A stretch of 17,883 nucleotides of DNA from Nocardioides sp. (GCA_030145945.1 JASLDK010000441.1:1-17883); one strand, 5' to 3'. Counted from the stretch's first letter, positions 1 through 6,992 are shown. Translations and numbers: made by a program. The notes: generated from the sequence alone by a model not told the origin.

Positions 1-2
1 AT

Positions 3-980
3 CCCGGGACCGTGCCCGCCGTCAGTGTGCCTTCGACTCCGCCGGTGATCCAGCCGGTCGACCAGCAACCGCTCCCGCCGCCCCCGGCGTACCCACCGAC
101 GAGCGTGCCACCTCCCGCAGGACAGGCGCCGCCAGCAGCCCGCTACCCGTTGTATGCCGACATGACACAGGTCGACCTGTCGCCTGCGGCAGCGCCGGTC
201 GTGCCGCCGACACTGACGCCGGCGCCGTTGCACCCGGCGCCACCAGGCGTTGATCGACCTCGCCGGCGTACCCCGTGGTTGCCGTGGACGATCGCGCTCC
301 TGGTGCTCGCGCTGATCGCGGGCGTCGGCGTCGTGCTGCTCGTGGGCTCGGGCAAGGGCAGCACCCATCGTGCTCAACAACAGGCGAAGTCGGCGCCCTC
401 CGCGAGCGGCCCCGCCTCCCCCGACCCGGGAGCCAGCGACCCCGACGCCGCGCAGCCCGACAGCCAGGGCACCGGCGGGAACGTCGAGGCACCCGCACCG
501 GGCGACCTCTCCGACCTGACCTCAGCGGCGAGCGTCAGTGTGCCGGCGACGGCACCGCCGTCACGGGATCGGCGCAACCAGCCGGTGACGTACGCCGGCA
601 CCAACATGCTCGACTCCCAACCCCGCACCGCCTGGCGAATGCCCGGTGACGGCACCGGATCCGCGATCGTGCTCAATCTGGGTCGCGAGATGGTGCTGAC
701 CGAGGTCGGCCTGATCAACGGCTATGCCAAGGGCGGTCGCGGCGTCGACTGGTATGCCGGAAACCGGCGCATCCGCGCGGTCCAGTGGGAGTTCGACGAC
801 GGCACCCGGATCACCCAGACCCTCACCGACCGCCGGACCATGCAGTTGCAACCCGTCGGTCCCGTCGCCACGTCGAAGGTCGTGATGCACCTGGTCGAGG
901 TGAGCGCCCCCGGTTCAGGGCCGAACGGACGCGACTTCACCGCGATCAGCGACGTCCGGCTTCGCGGCGCCCCGCGCTAA
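3..980 (+). CDS. Membrane-anchored protein with C-terminal discoidin/NADase-type glycan-binding-like domain (5' end outside window)
   Basis: The reading frame stays open to the left window edge, so the GTG at 12 may be internal and the true N-terminus missing; related proteins often begin with a zinc ribbon. Counting from GTG 12, residues 1-82 are Pro/Ala-rich and disordered. A basic stop-transfer patch (RPRRR) precedes one membrane helix at about 90-112. A Ser/Pro/Asp-rich linker follows at about 120-190. From about 192 to 320 comes a compact beta-rich domain with the pattern TYAGTNMLDSQPRTAWR ... VLNLGREMVLTEVGLINGYAK ... DVRLRG. It resembles F5/8-type C (discoidin) and NADase-type glycan-binding domains. 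The predicted topology puts this domain outside the cell, perhaps binding wall or extracellular glycan. Partner and ligand are unknown. It converges on aroG with 15 nt between stop codons. Domain class is fairly sure; function is inference. Confidence 0.7.
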   Translation, partial: PGTVPAVSVPSTPPVIQPVDQQPLPPPPAYPPTSVPPPAGQAPPAARYPLYADMTQVDLSPAAAPVVPPTLTPAPLHPAPPGVDRPRRRTPWLPWTIALLVLALIAGVGVVLLVGSGKGSTHRAQQQAKSAPSASGPASPDPGASDPDAAQPDSQGTGGNVEAPAPGDLSDLTSAASVSVPATAPPSRDRRNQPVTYAGTNMLDSQPRTAWRMPGDGTGSAIVLNLGREMVLTEVGLINGYAKGGRGVDWYAGNRRIRAVQWEFDDGTRITQTLTDRRTMQLQPVGPVATSKVVMHLVEVSAPGSGPNGRDFTAISDVRLRGAPR

Positions 981-981
981 C

Positions 982-996
982 GGCGCCGTAGGCGCC
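982..996. terminator. Small hairpin between convergent stop codons
   Basis: GGCGCC-GTA-GGCGCC forms a 6-bp GC stem with a 3-nt loop between the stop of the glycan-binding-domain gene and the stop of aroG, touching the aroG stop by one base. Its position suits a bidirectional terminator. It has no clear T-tract and GGCGCC is common in GC-rich DNA, so the call is weak. Confidence 0.35.
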
Positions 997-2342
997 TACT
1001 TCTTCCTGACGCTGCGGATGTTCTCAGCAACCTTGAAGGCGAGTTCGAGCGACTGGACGCGGTTGAGGCGCGGGTCGACGACCGACTCGTAGCGGTGGGC
1101 CAGGCCCTGCTCGTCCAACTCCTCGCCACCGCCGATGATCTCGGTGACGTCATCGCCGGTGTTCTCGACGAGGATGCCCGCAGGCACCGTGCCGAGGGCA
1201 CGGTGGACCTCGAAGAAGCCGAGCACCTCGTCGAGGACGTCCTCGAAGCGGCGGGTCTTGTAACCGTTGGACGCTTCGAAGGTGTTGCCGTGCATGGCGT
1301 CGCACACCCAGGCCACGTCGACGCCCTCGGCGGTGACCTTCTCGACCAGGGCAGGCAGACCCTCGCGGATCTTGCTCGCGCCGTAACGGGTGATGAAGGT
1401 CAGGCGGCCGGGTTCGTTGGTCGGGTTGAGCTTGGCGGCGAGCGCCAGGGCGTCGTCGGCGGTCGCGGTGGGGCCGAGCTTGCAGCCGATCGGGTTGCGG
1501 ATGTGGCTGAAGTATTCGACGTGCGCGCCGTCGAGCTGACGGGTGCGCTCGCCGATCCACACCATGTGACCGGACACGTTGTAGGGCTCGTCGGTGCGCG
1601 AGTCGATGCGGGTCATCGCGTGCTCGTACTCCATCAGCAATGCTTCGTGCGAGGAGTAGAAGTCGACCCGGTGGAACTCCTCCGGGTCAGCGCCGATGGC
1701 CTGCATGAAGGTCAGGGCGCGATCGATCTCGGCGGCCATCGCCTCATAGTGCTGGCCGACCGGACTGTTGCGGACGAAGTCGGAGTTCCAGGTGTGCACC
1801 TGACGGAGGTCGGCGTACCCGCCCGTGGTGAAGGCGCGCACGAGGTTCAGCGTCGAGGCGGAGGCGTGGTAGACCTCGAGCAGCCGTTGCGGGTCAGGGC
1901 GGCGCGACTCGGGGGTGAAGTCGAAGCCGTTGACGGCATCGCCGCGGTACGCCGGCAACGTGACGTCTCCGCGGGTCTCGGTGTCCGACGAGCGAGGCTT
2001 GGCGTACTGCCCCGCGAGACGGCCGACCTTGACCACCGGAACGGACGCGGCATACGTCAGCACGACGGCCATCTGCAGCAGGACCCGCAACTTGTTGCGG
2101 GTGTTGTCGGCGGTGGCGTCGATGAACGTCTCGGCGCAGTCGCCGCCCTGGAGCAGGAACGCCTCACCGCGGCTGGCTGCGGCGATCTTGGCTTTCAACT
2201 CGTCACACTCGCCCGCAAACACCAGCGGGGGCAGCGTGCGCAGTCGCTCGACGGCTGCGGCGAGGGCCGCAGGGTCGTCGTACGACGGCTGCTGCTTCGC
2301 TCCGATGGCGTGCAACTGCTCGAGGGACGGAAGAGTGCTCAC
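996..2342 (-). CDS. aroG: Class II 3-deoxy-7-phosphoheptulonate (DAHP) synthase
   Basis: Condenses phosphoenolpyruvate with erythrose 4-phosphate to DAHP, the first step of the shikimate pathway to chorismate, aromatic amino acids and folate precursors; cytosolic. The 448 residues match the plant/mycobacterial class II type and not the short class I enzymes. Visible class II blocks, in order: LLQGGDCAETF, KVGRLAGQYAKPRSSDTE, FYSSHEALLMEYEHAMTR, MVWIGERTRQLDGAHVEYF, RNPIGCKLGP, WVCDAMHGNT and a C-terminal ILVENTGDDVTEIIGG. The Cys, Glu and His of these blocks are the usual metal and PEP ligands. The GTG start at 2342 was chosen because TAAACT lies exactly 6 nt upstream, consistent with a leaderless mRNA. 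It is divergent from murL over about 92 bp. Class assignment is near certain; feedback regulation cannot be read from the sequence. Confidence 0.96.
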   Translation of the reverse strand: MSTLPSLEQLHAIGAKQQPSYDDPAALAAAVERLRTLPPLVFAGECDELKAKIAAASRGEAFLLQGGDCAETFIDATADNTRNKLRVLLQMAVVLTYAASVPVVKVGRLAGQYAKPRSSDTETRGDVTLPAYRGDAVNGFDFTPESRRPDPQRLLEVYHASASTLNLVRAFTTGGYADLRQVHTWNSDFVRNSPVGQHYEAMAAEIDRALTFMQAIGADPEEFHRVDFYSSHEALLMEYEHAMTRIDSRTDEPYNVSGHMVWIGERTRQLDGAHVEYFSHIRNPIGCKLGPTATADDALALAAKLNPTNEPGRLTFITRYGASKIREGLPALVEKVTAEGVDVAWVCDAMHGNTFEASNGYKTRRFEDVLDEVLGFFEVHRALGTVPAGILVENTGDDVTEIIGGGEELDEQGLAHRYESVVDPRLNRVQSLELAFKVAENIRSVRKK

Positions 2343-2348
2343 GCCCAG

Positions 2349-2354
2349 AGTTTA
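2349..2354 (-). promoter_or_regulatory. Putative -10 box of aroG (leaderless)
   Basis: On the minus strand TAAACT is followed by 6 nt (CTGGGC) and the GTG start, so transcription would begin at or next to the start codon. No convincing -35 was found. Confidence 0.55.
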
Positions 2355-2421
2355 CGGCGCGGTGAGGTGCAGCACGGAGTCGGCAGTCACTCGTGGGACG
2401 GGCTGCTCGCGACGTGGCCAC

Positions 2422-2427
2422 TAGGAT
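2422..2427 (+). promoter_or_regulatory. Putative -10 box of the murL operon (leaderless)
   Basis: TAGGAT is followed 7 nt later by GTG at 2435, in frame with murL, where the protein would begin M-V-T-E-R-G. The spacing matches the other leaderless starts in this window, and no Shine-Dalgarno sequence precedes the upstream GTG at 2393. Confidence 0.5.
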
Positions 2428-2434
2428 CGTGGCC

Positions 2435-3748
2435 GTGGTGACCGAACGTGGACTCGACTGTCTCGCCCCCGAGGTCGACGGGCAGGTCGTGACCCTTCAC
2501 TTTGCCGGGCGGGATGCGGGCGTGTCACACGAGTTCGCCGAAGTGATCGAGTTCCCGATGTCACTCGATCCGGTCGAGCCGAAGGTCCTGGACGGCCTGC
2601 TCCGACTGCTGTCGTTGGCCGCGTCGCTGAGCTACTTCAAGGCGTTCGCACCCGGAACCCTCGGCGCACCCGCCGGCCTGACCGACGTCGAGCGCAGGTT
2701 CATCGAGCAGGTGACGGGCAACGGGCTGGGGGAATTCGCCTACGTCAACGACCTGCCCGAGGTCCTCGGCACCGACGTCGTCGCACCCGTGCTCCCGCCA
2801 AGGTCGCTGGCCACCGAGGATGGTGATCCGCTGCGGGTGCTGGTCGCGGTCGGCGGCGGGAAGGACTCGATCGTCTCCATCGAGGCGCTTCGCGCGAGCG
2901 GCGTCGAGGTCGAGTTGTTCTCCGTCAACAGCTACACGCCCATCGAGGAGACCTCTCGGGTGGCGGGCCTCCCCCTCAACACCGTACGACGACGCCTGGA
3001 CCCTGCACTGTTCGAACTGAACCGCCAAGGTGCCCCCAACGGCCATGTCCCGGTGACGGCGGTGAACTCGGTGATCGCGCTTATCTGTGCCGCGGCACTG
3101 GGCTTCGACACGGTCGCGTTCAGCAACGAGGCGAGCTCGTCGTACGGCAATGTCGCCTGGCACGGGCGCGACATCAATCACCAGTGGTCGAAGGGCATCG
3201 AGTTCGAGCGGCTGCTGCGTTCGAGTCTGCCGGACGGTGCGCCGAACTACGTGTCCCTACTGCGCCCGGTGTCGGAGCTGCGGATCGCCCGCCGGTTTGC
3301 CGAACACCGCAGCTATCACGGTGTCTTCACCAGTTGCAATCGTGCGTTCAAGCTGAACGCCGAGGACCGCACCAGTTGGTGCGGCGACTGCCCGAAGTGC
3401 CGGTTCGTCTTCCTGTGTCTCTCCCCGTTCCTTCCTCGCGAGGAGCTGCTCGCGATCTTCGGAGGGCGGGACCTGTTCGCCGACGAGACCCAGCTGACCG
3501 GATTCCTCGAGCTGTTGGGCGCCGACGGCCTGGTGAAGCCGTTCGAGTGCGTGGGCGAGCCGGACGAGTGTCGGGTCGCGCTCGAGTTGTTGCGCAGCCG
3601 CGAGGACTGGCGTGGACATCCGTTCCTCGACCGACCGGAACTGGCGGCCTACAGAAGCACGGATGCCGAGGCCGAGGCGGTGTTCGCCTTCCACGAGCAC
3701 GAGCACTTCCTCTCCCCGCAACTCGAGGTTGTCGCCCGTGCTGTTTGA
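2435..3748 (+). CDS. murL: UDP-N-acetyl-alpha-D-muramoyl-L-alanyl-L-glutamate epimerase (MurL)
   Basis: MurL inverts the terminal L-Glu of UDP-MurNAc-L-Ala-L-Glu to D-Glu in an ATP-dependent cytosolic reaction, giving the normal peptidoglycan precursor. About 437 residues from the preferred GTG; an in-frame upstream GTG at 2393 would add 14. An N-terminal helical part (to about 125) is followed by an ATP-binding core with VLVAVGGGKDS at about 135-145, which resembles the PP-loop of N-type ATP pyrophosphatases. A conserved middle region holds FSNEASSSYGN and W-H-G-R-D-I-N-H-Q-W-S-K. A cysteine cluster (C301, then W-C316-G-D-C319-P-K-C322) probably binds metal or supports structure. The murD2 start lies inside the 3' end of this gene (11-nt overlap), and the MurL-MurD2 pairing is the known signature of this pathway. 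The family call is strong; residue roles are inferred. Confidence 0.9.
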   Translation: MVTERGLDCLAPEVDGQVVTLHFAGRDAGVSHEFAEVIEFPMSLDPVEPKVLDGLLRLLSLAASLSYFKAFAPGTLGAPAGLTDVERRFIEQVTGNGLGEFAYVNDLPEVLGTDVVAPVLPPRSLATEDGDPLRVLVAVGGGKDSIVSIEALRASGVEVELFSVNSYTPIEETSRVAGLPLNTVRRRLDPALFELNRQGAPNGHVPVTAVNSVIALICAAALGFDTVAFSNEASSSYGNVAWHGRDINHQWSKGIEFERLLRSSLPDGAPNYVSLLRPVSELRIARRFAEHRSYHGVFTSCNRAFKLNAEDRTSWCGDCPKCRFVFLCLSPFLPREELLAIFGGRDLFADETQLTGFLELLGADGLVKPFECVGEPDECRVALELLRSREDWRGHPFLDRPELAAYRSTDAEAEAVFAFHEHEHFLSPQLEVVARAV

Positions 3749-5084
3749 CGAGCTGCGCGGACGATCCGTCGTCGTCTGGGGTGCGGGGCGCGAGGGGCGC
3801 GCGACCTGGGACGCCTTGGCGCGCGTCGGCATTGATGCCCGCGTTGCCGTCACTGGCGACGGCTCGGTCCCCGACGACCTGCACGAGGTGGCGGTGAGCG
3901 GCCCTGCCGCCTTGACCTGCCTCGAAGCGGCAGATGTCGTGGTCAAGTCGCCCGGGATCCCGAAGACGGGAGCCGACTATCAGCATCTCGCAGCGACCGG
4001 CGTGGAGATCACCTCGTTGATGGCCCTGTGGCTGCGCGCCAACAGCGACCGCGTCATCGCCGTGACCGGCACGAAGGGCAAGAGCACCACCTCAGCCGTC
4101 ATCCAGCACGTCGTCGAGGCCACGGGCCTGAGCGCAGCCCTGGTCGGCAACGTCGGAACACCCGTCACCTCCGAGGCCGCCGAGCGGTCCGAGGTCGCCG
4201 TCGTCGAGGTGTCGAGCTATCAGGCCGCGGAGGTCGACGTGTCGCCGCGGATCGCGGTGGTCACGTCGCTCTATCCCGAACACCTCCCCTGGCATGGGGG
4301 TTTCGAGCAGTACGTGCACGACAAGCTCAACCTGGTCGCCCATGGGGCGTCGTACGTCGTCGTCCCGGACGACAACCCCGACCTGCTGGCTGCCCTGGCC
4401 CGTCGCGTCGATGCGACGACGACGATCCACACTCCGGGCGACTTCGGCATCGAGGTCGTGGGCGGGACGCTGCGTTGGCAGGGAGTCGGCGAGCTCGAGA
4501 GCGCCCGGATTCCGCTGCGGGGCAGCCACAACCTGGCCAACATCACCCTGGCGCTCGCAGCGGCCACGATCCGCTGCTCACCCTCCGACACGATGCGCGC
4601 AGCCATGCTGGCGTCGTTGGAGACCCTGCGTCCCCTCGAGCACCGTCTGGAGCGGGTGCCGTCGGGCGACGACCGACTCTGGATCGACGACAGCCTCGCC
4701 ACTGCGCCCGAAGCCGTGGTGGCGGCCCTGCAGACCTTCGAGGGCCAGCGGGTGACCCTGATCGCAGGCGGCGCCGATCGCGGGCTGGCGTTCGACCCTC
4801 TGGTTTCCTATCTGTGCGTCGTGCCGACGCCCGTCACCGTGCTATTGGTCGGCCCAGCTGGTCGACGGCTGCTGGAGGATCTGCAGGCAACCGGACTCGA
4901 CGGCCATCTGGCCCGTGACTTCGACGATGCCCTCGCGCAAGCGCGTTCGAGCACCTCCGACGTCGTCCTCCTCTCCCCCGGTGCCCCCAGCTTCGACGAG
5001 TTCGCGAGCTATGAGGAGCGCTCGGCGGCCTTCGCGCGCGGCGCCCTGGTGAAACCGGCGCCGGCCTCCCAGAGCACACCGTGA
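3738..5084 (+). CDS. murD2: UDP-N-acetylmuramoyl-L-alanine--L-glutamate ligase (MurD2)
   Basis: A Mur ligase expected to attach L-Glu to UDP-MurNAc-L-Ala with ATP, feeding MurL. 448 residues. An N-terminal Rossmann-like UDP-binding domain holds VVVWGAGREGRATW (about 11-24). The central ATPase domain has the P-loop GTKGKST (111-117), VEVSSYQ, and the P-EHL-WHG and HDKLNL blocks. Further on are the GSHNLANITLALAAA and LRPLEHRLE elements, then the C-terminal domain with LLSPGAPSFDEF. The classical MurD motif DSKATN reads DSLATAP here, losing the lysine, which fits an altered glutamate site. The start was set at GTG 3738 because homology begins there; a longer frame from 3612 adds only low-complexity Arg/Ser/Pro residues translated from murL DNA. 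It overlaps the next gene by GTGA, so translation is probably coupled through the operon. Confidence 0.9.
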   Translation: MLFDELRGRSVVVWGAGREGRATWDALARVGIDARVAVTGDGSVPDDLHEVAVSGPAALTCLEAADVVVKSPGIPKTGADYQHLAATGVEITSLMALWLRANSDRVIAVTGTKGKSTTSAVIQHVVEATGLSAALVGNVGTPVTSEAAERSEVAVVEVSSYQAAEVDVSPRIAVVTSLYPEHLPWHGGFEQYVHDKLNLVAHGASYVVVPDDNPDLLAALARRVDATTTIHTPGDFGIEVVGGTLRWQGVGELESARIPLRGSHNLANITLALAAATIRCSPSDTMRAAMLASLETLRPLEHRLERVPSGDDRLWIDDSLATAPEAVVAALQTFEGQRVTLIAGGADRGLAFDPLVSYLCVVPTPVTVLLVGPAGRRLLEDLQATGLDGHLARDFDDALAQARSSTSDVVLLSPGAPSFDEFASYEERSAAFARGALVKPAPASQSTP

Positions 5085-5884
5085 CGGGGCATTCACTCGA
5101 CGGCCTGCCCTGCGAGGGGGTGCCACCCGAGTTGGCGTTGTACCCCTACGGCTGCTTCACCACCTTCGTCCTCGAGGACGGCGGAGTGCTGGGCTGGGAT
5201 CGCCACCTCGCCCGCCTGACCGACGGAGTCTCCCGGATGTGGGGAGAGCACCTGGCGCGCGAGGTCGTCACGAATGCCTTGCGCCGGCATCTGGTCCTGT
5301 TCCCCGCCGAGCGCTGCACCGTGCGCGTCACCATCTATCCCGAGACCTTCGAGCACCTCGCACCGGAACGCGCCGCTGGCCACCTGGTCCTGGTCTCCTC
5401 ACGTCCGGCCCCTCCGCCCGATGCGATCGCCCCGGGGCTGCGCGTGAGCGCCGTACCGTTCCGCCGCGACGACCCCGAACTCAAGTCCACCGGGCTCACC
5501 GCCCAGCTCCGGGTACGCCGACAGGCCCGTCTCGCCGGGTTCGACGATGCGCTGCTGGTGACTGCCGACGGCGAGGTGTTGGAGGGTGCCAGTTGGAGCG
5601 TGATCGCGCTGTCGGCCGGTGTGGCCGTCACCCCTGCTGCCGACGTGTTGGACAGCGTCACGGTCCACAGCCTGACCTCGGTGCTGGGCCGCTTGGGCTG
5701 GACGGTCCACCGTGACCGGGTCCTCGTGGCCGACCTGGCGGAGTGCGAGCTCGTGCTGGCGGTCAACGTCAACGCCCCCGTGCGCGCCATCACCGAGATC
5801 GACGGCCACCCGCTGACGGTCGACGAGCGTGTGCTGGAGGAGTTGGCGGCCGGGTACGCCGCGCTTCCCCGCACCCCCATCTGA
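5081..5884 (+). CDS. PLP-dependent aminotransferase class IV (PabC-like; aminodeoxychorismate lyase or D-amino-acid aminotransferase)
   Basis: 267 residues of fold-type IV PLP enzyme. The N-terminal YPYGCFTTFVLEDGG and W-D-R-H-L-A-R-L blocks are typical. K135 (D-P-E-L-K-S-T) sits where the Schiff-base lysine belongs and is the only lysine in the protein. E166/E169 in D-G-E-V-L-E-G-A-S-W-S match the cofactor-binding glutamate motif, although the Asn usual after it is Ser here. Its GTG overlaps the murD2 stop as GTGA, making it the third gene of the murL operon. Two readings are possible. One is PabC, releasing pyruvate from aminodeoxychorismate to give p-aminobenzoate, supported by the adjacent shikimate gene. 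The other is a D-amino-acid aminotransferase interconverting D-Ala and D-Glu, suggested by the MurL/MurD2 neighbours. Sequence alone does not settle it; PabC-like is the safer label. Confidence 0.78.
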   Translation: MTGHSLDGLPCEGVPPELALYPYGCFTTFVLEDGGVLGWDRHLARLTDGVSRMWGEHLAREVVTNALRRHLVLFPAERCTVRVTIYPETFEHLAPERAAGHLVLVSSRPAPPPDAIAPGLRVSAVPFRRDDPELKSTGLTAQLRVRRQARLAGFDDALLVTADGEVLEGASWSVIALSAGVAVTPAADVLDSVTVHSLTSVLGRLGWTVHRDRVLVADLAECELVLAVNVNAPVRAITEIDGHPLTVDERVLEELAAGYAALPRTPI

Positions 5885-5893
5885 GGCCCTCAC

Positions 5894-5947
5894 GTTTCAC
5901 ACCGCTCGCAGGTTTCAGGCCCCGAAATCCTGCGAGCGGTGTCAAAC
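5894..5947. repeat. Long inverted repeat, copy 1 (hairpin between convergent genes)
   Basis: Arms of 23 and 24 nt sharing the core CACACCGCTCGCAGG and its complement, separated by about 7 nt. The arms differ by one substitution and one extra A. The repeat lies between the aminotransferase stop and the stop of the minus-strand nuclease-like gene, where a strong bidirectional terminator is expected. The outer right arm contains that gene's stop codon (5942-5944). A second copy with the same arms lies at 6909-6963. Confidence 0.9.
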
Positions 5948-6853
5948 GCTGCCTTCATGCAGGGCGATCATGAACTCGCGATCGTCGAGGATGTCGTCGA
6001 GGGGCGCGGGCGGCAGGCCGAGTTGCCACCGCTGGGGTTGGGAACCAGCGCGGGCCGCGGCTGCGTGCATCCGGTCCAGCACGAGTCGGGTGTCGTGGAG
6101 GTCGGCACCGACCACCTCGACGTACTCCAGGCCGGCCCGTCGGAACAGGTCCTCTCGCCGGACGTCATTGCGATGCCGTGCTCGGTCACGGTGGACCGCT
6201 CCAGCGAACTCACCGACGATGCCCCGATCCGGGTCGAAGAGGTCCGGCCGGCCGATGAAGCGACCGTCCAGGTCGAGGATGTCGCGATTCACCAGCGGGC
6301 GCGGCCAACCGGCCGTGACCTGCCAGACGAATCGGAAGCGTGACTCCTGAGGCGATGCGCTGCGCTCGTCAGCGAGGAGGAGTGGCTCACGCGCGAGGCG
6401 GCTTCCGTGGGCGCCGGGCATCGTGTGCCCGCCATCAGGGATCTGGCGCCTGATCACCTGCACGTCCGCCGTGCCGCGGAGCCGGCACTCGTGTTCGAGG
6501 AGCGGCACCGGCGTCGTCGTGCGGCCATCGCCCAACAGTCCGTCGAAGTAGGCCGCCCTGTGCAACCACAGGCTGGCCCAACCAGTGACGATGCCTCCGC
6601 CTCCGGAACGGGCAAATGCCTCGGCGATCCTCTGGCCGGTTCGCCGCGGATCGACGCGGGCGGGGACATAGAGACCACGGCCGGTACGACGCCAGCCCGG
6701 TCCAGCGGCGCGACCGCGGGTGGGTCCTGTCTCTCCCGCGGGGTCGATCGAGACGGGCCACACCATCACAGGTCGCTCCATGAGGATCGGACGCCACTCA
6801 CCAACCATGCCGATGGGGCTGCCCGGGAGCGGGGTGGGGACAAACGCGACCAT
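5942..6853 (-). CDS. AbiEi/DUF559-like protein with PD-(D/E)XK-type nuclease fold, orphan
   Basis: 303 residues, resembling the large actinobacterial group of proteins with an AbiEi-antitoxin-like N-terminal half and a VSR/DUF559-like C-terminal half; exact role unknown. The N-terminal part has P-T-R-G-R-A-A-G-P-G-W-R-R-T-G-R-G-L-Y-V-P and GIVTGWASLWLH, the expected 'promoter and locus' block of such proteins. The nuclease-like core holds E170 (S-P-Q-E-S-R), D204 (G-R-P-D-L-F-D-P) and E215 (V-G-E-F-A-G-A-V-H-R), followed by a helix and GLEYVEVVGADL. Relatives I recall read EYDG where this one reads EFAG, so an acidic residue may be missing and activity is doubtful. No AbiEii-type nucleotidyltransferase lies beside it. 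The gene is bracketed by two copies of one hairpin repeat. The ATG at 6853 is uncertain; ATGs at 6808 and 6781 are also possible. Confidence 0.6.
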   Translation of the reverse strand: MVAFVPTPLPGSPIGMVGEWRPILMERPVMVWPVSIDPAGETGPTRGRAAGPGWRRTGRGLYVPARVDPRRTGQRIAEAFARSGGGGIVTGWASLWLHRAAYFDGLLGDGRTTTPVPLLEHECRLRGTADVQVIRRQIPDGGHTMPGAHGSRLAREPLLLADERSASPQESRFRFVWQVTAGWPRPLVNRDILDLDGRFIGRPDLFDPDRGIVGEFAGAVHRDRARHRNDVRREDLFRRAGLEYVEVVGADLHDTRLVLDRMHAAAARAGSQPQRWQLGLPPAPLDDILDDREFMIALHEGSV

Positions 6854-6908
6854 CCAGAACCTGAGGACAGGAGCGTGAAACCACCTGTCGGAAGCCGCCG
6901 GTCTGCGC

Positions 6909-6963
6909 GTTTCACACCGCTCGCAGGTTTCGGACCACCGAGAACCTGCGAGCGGTGTGAAAC
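6909..6963. repeat. Long inverted repeat, copy 2 (downstream of pfk)
   Basis: The left arm is identical to the 23-nt left arm of copy 1. The right arm (6940-6963) pairs with it perfectly over the outer 21 bases; the loop is about 8 nt and unlike that of copy 1. It starts about 30 nt beyond the pfk stop in the direction of pfk transcription, so it can act as the pfk terminator. It also sits upstream of the nuclease-like gene. Confidence 0.9.
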
Positions 6964-6992
6964 CTCGTCCGAGCCGGACGGAGCAAGACGGA

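Noticed and set aside
1095..2441. Long plus-strand open frame opposite aroG, by chance also 448 codons
   Set aside because: It is the antisense shadow of a strongly conserved class II DAHP synthase; its translation is low-complexity and lacks any family motif.
3612..3737. N-terminal extension of MurD2
   Set aside because: The 42 extra residues are out-of-frame murL sequence, Arg/Ser/Pro-rich. The Rossmann start begins right after GTG 3738.
6871..6915. Extra short inverted pair GTGAAAC ... GTTTCAC upstream of the nuclease-like gene
   Set aside because: Only 7-bp arms with a 27-nt loop; it shares bases with hairpin copy 2 and may be a chance partial copy.
5894..6963. Insertion sequence or transposon bounded by the inverted repeats
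   Set aside because: Each copy is itself a complete hairpin and not one half of a terminal pair. The enclosed gene is not a transposase and no target-site duplication was recognised.
5894..6963. CRISPR repeats
   Set aside because: Only two copies, about 1 kb apart with a gene between them, no spacer series and no cas genes.
5942..6992. AbiE-type toxin-antitoxin pair
   Set aside because: Only the antitoxin-like protein is present; neighbours are a phosphofructokinase and an aminotransferase, with no nucleotidyltransferase.
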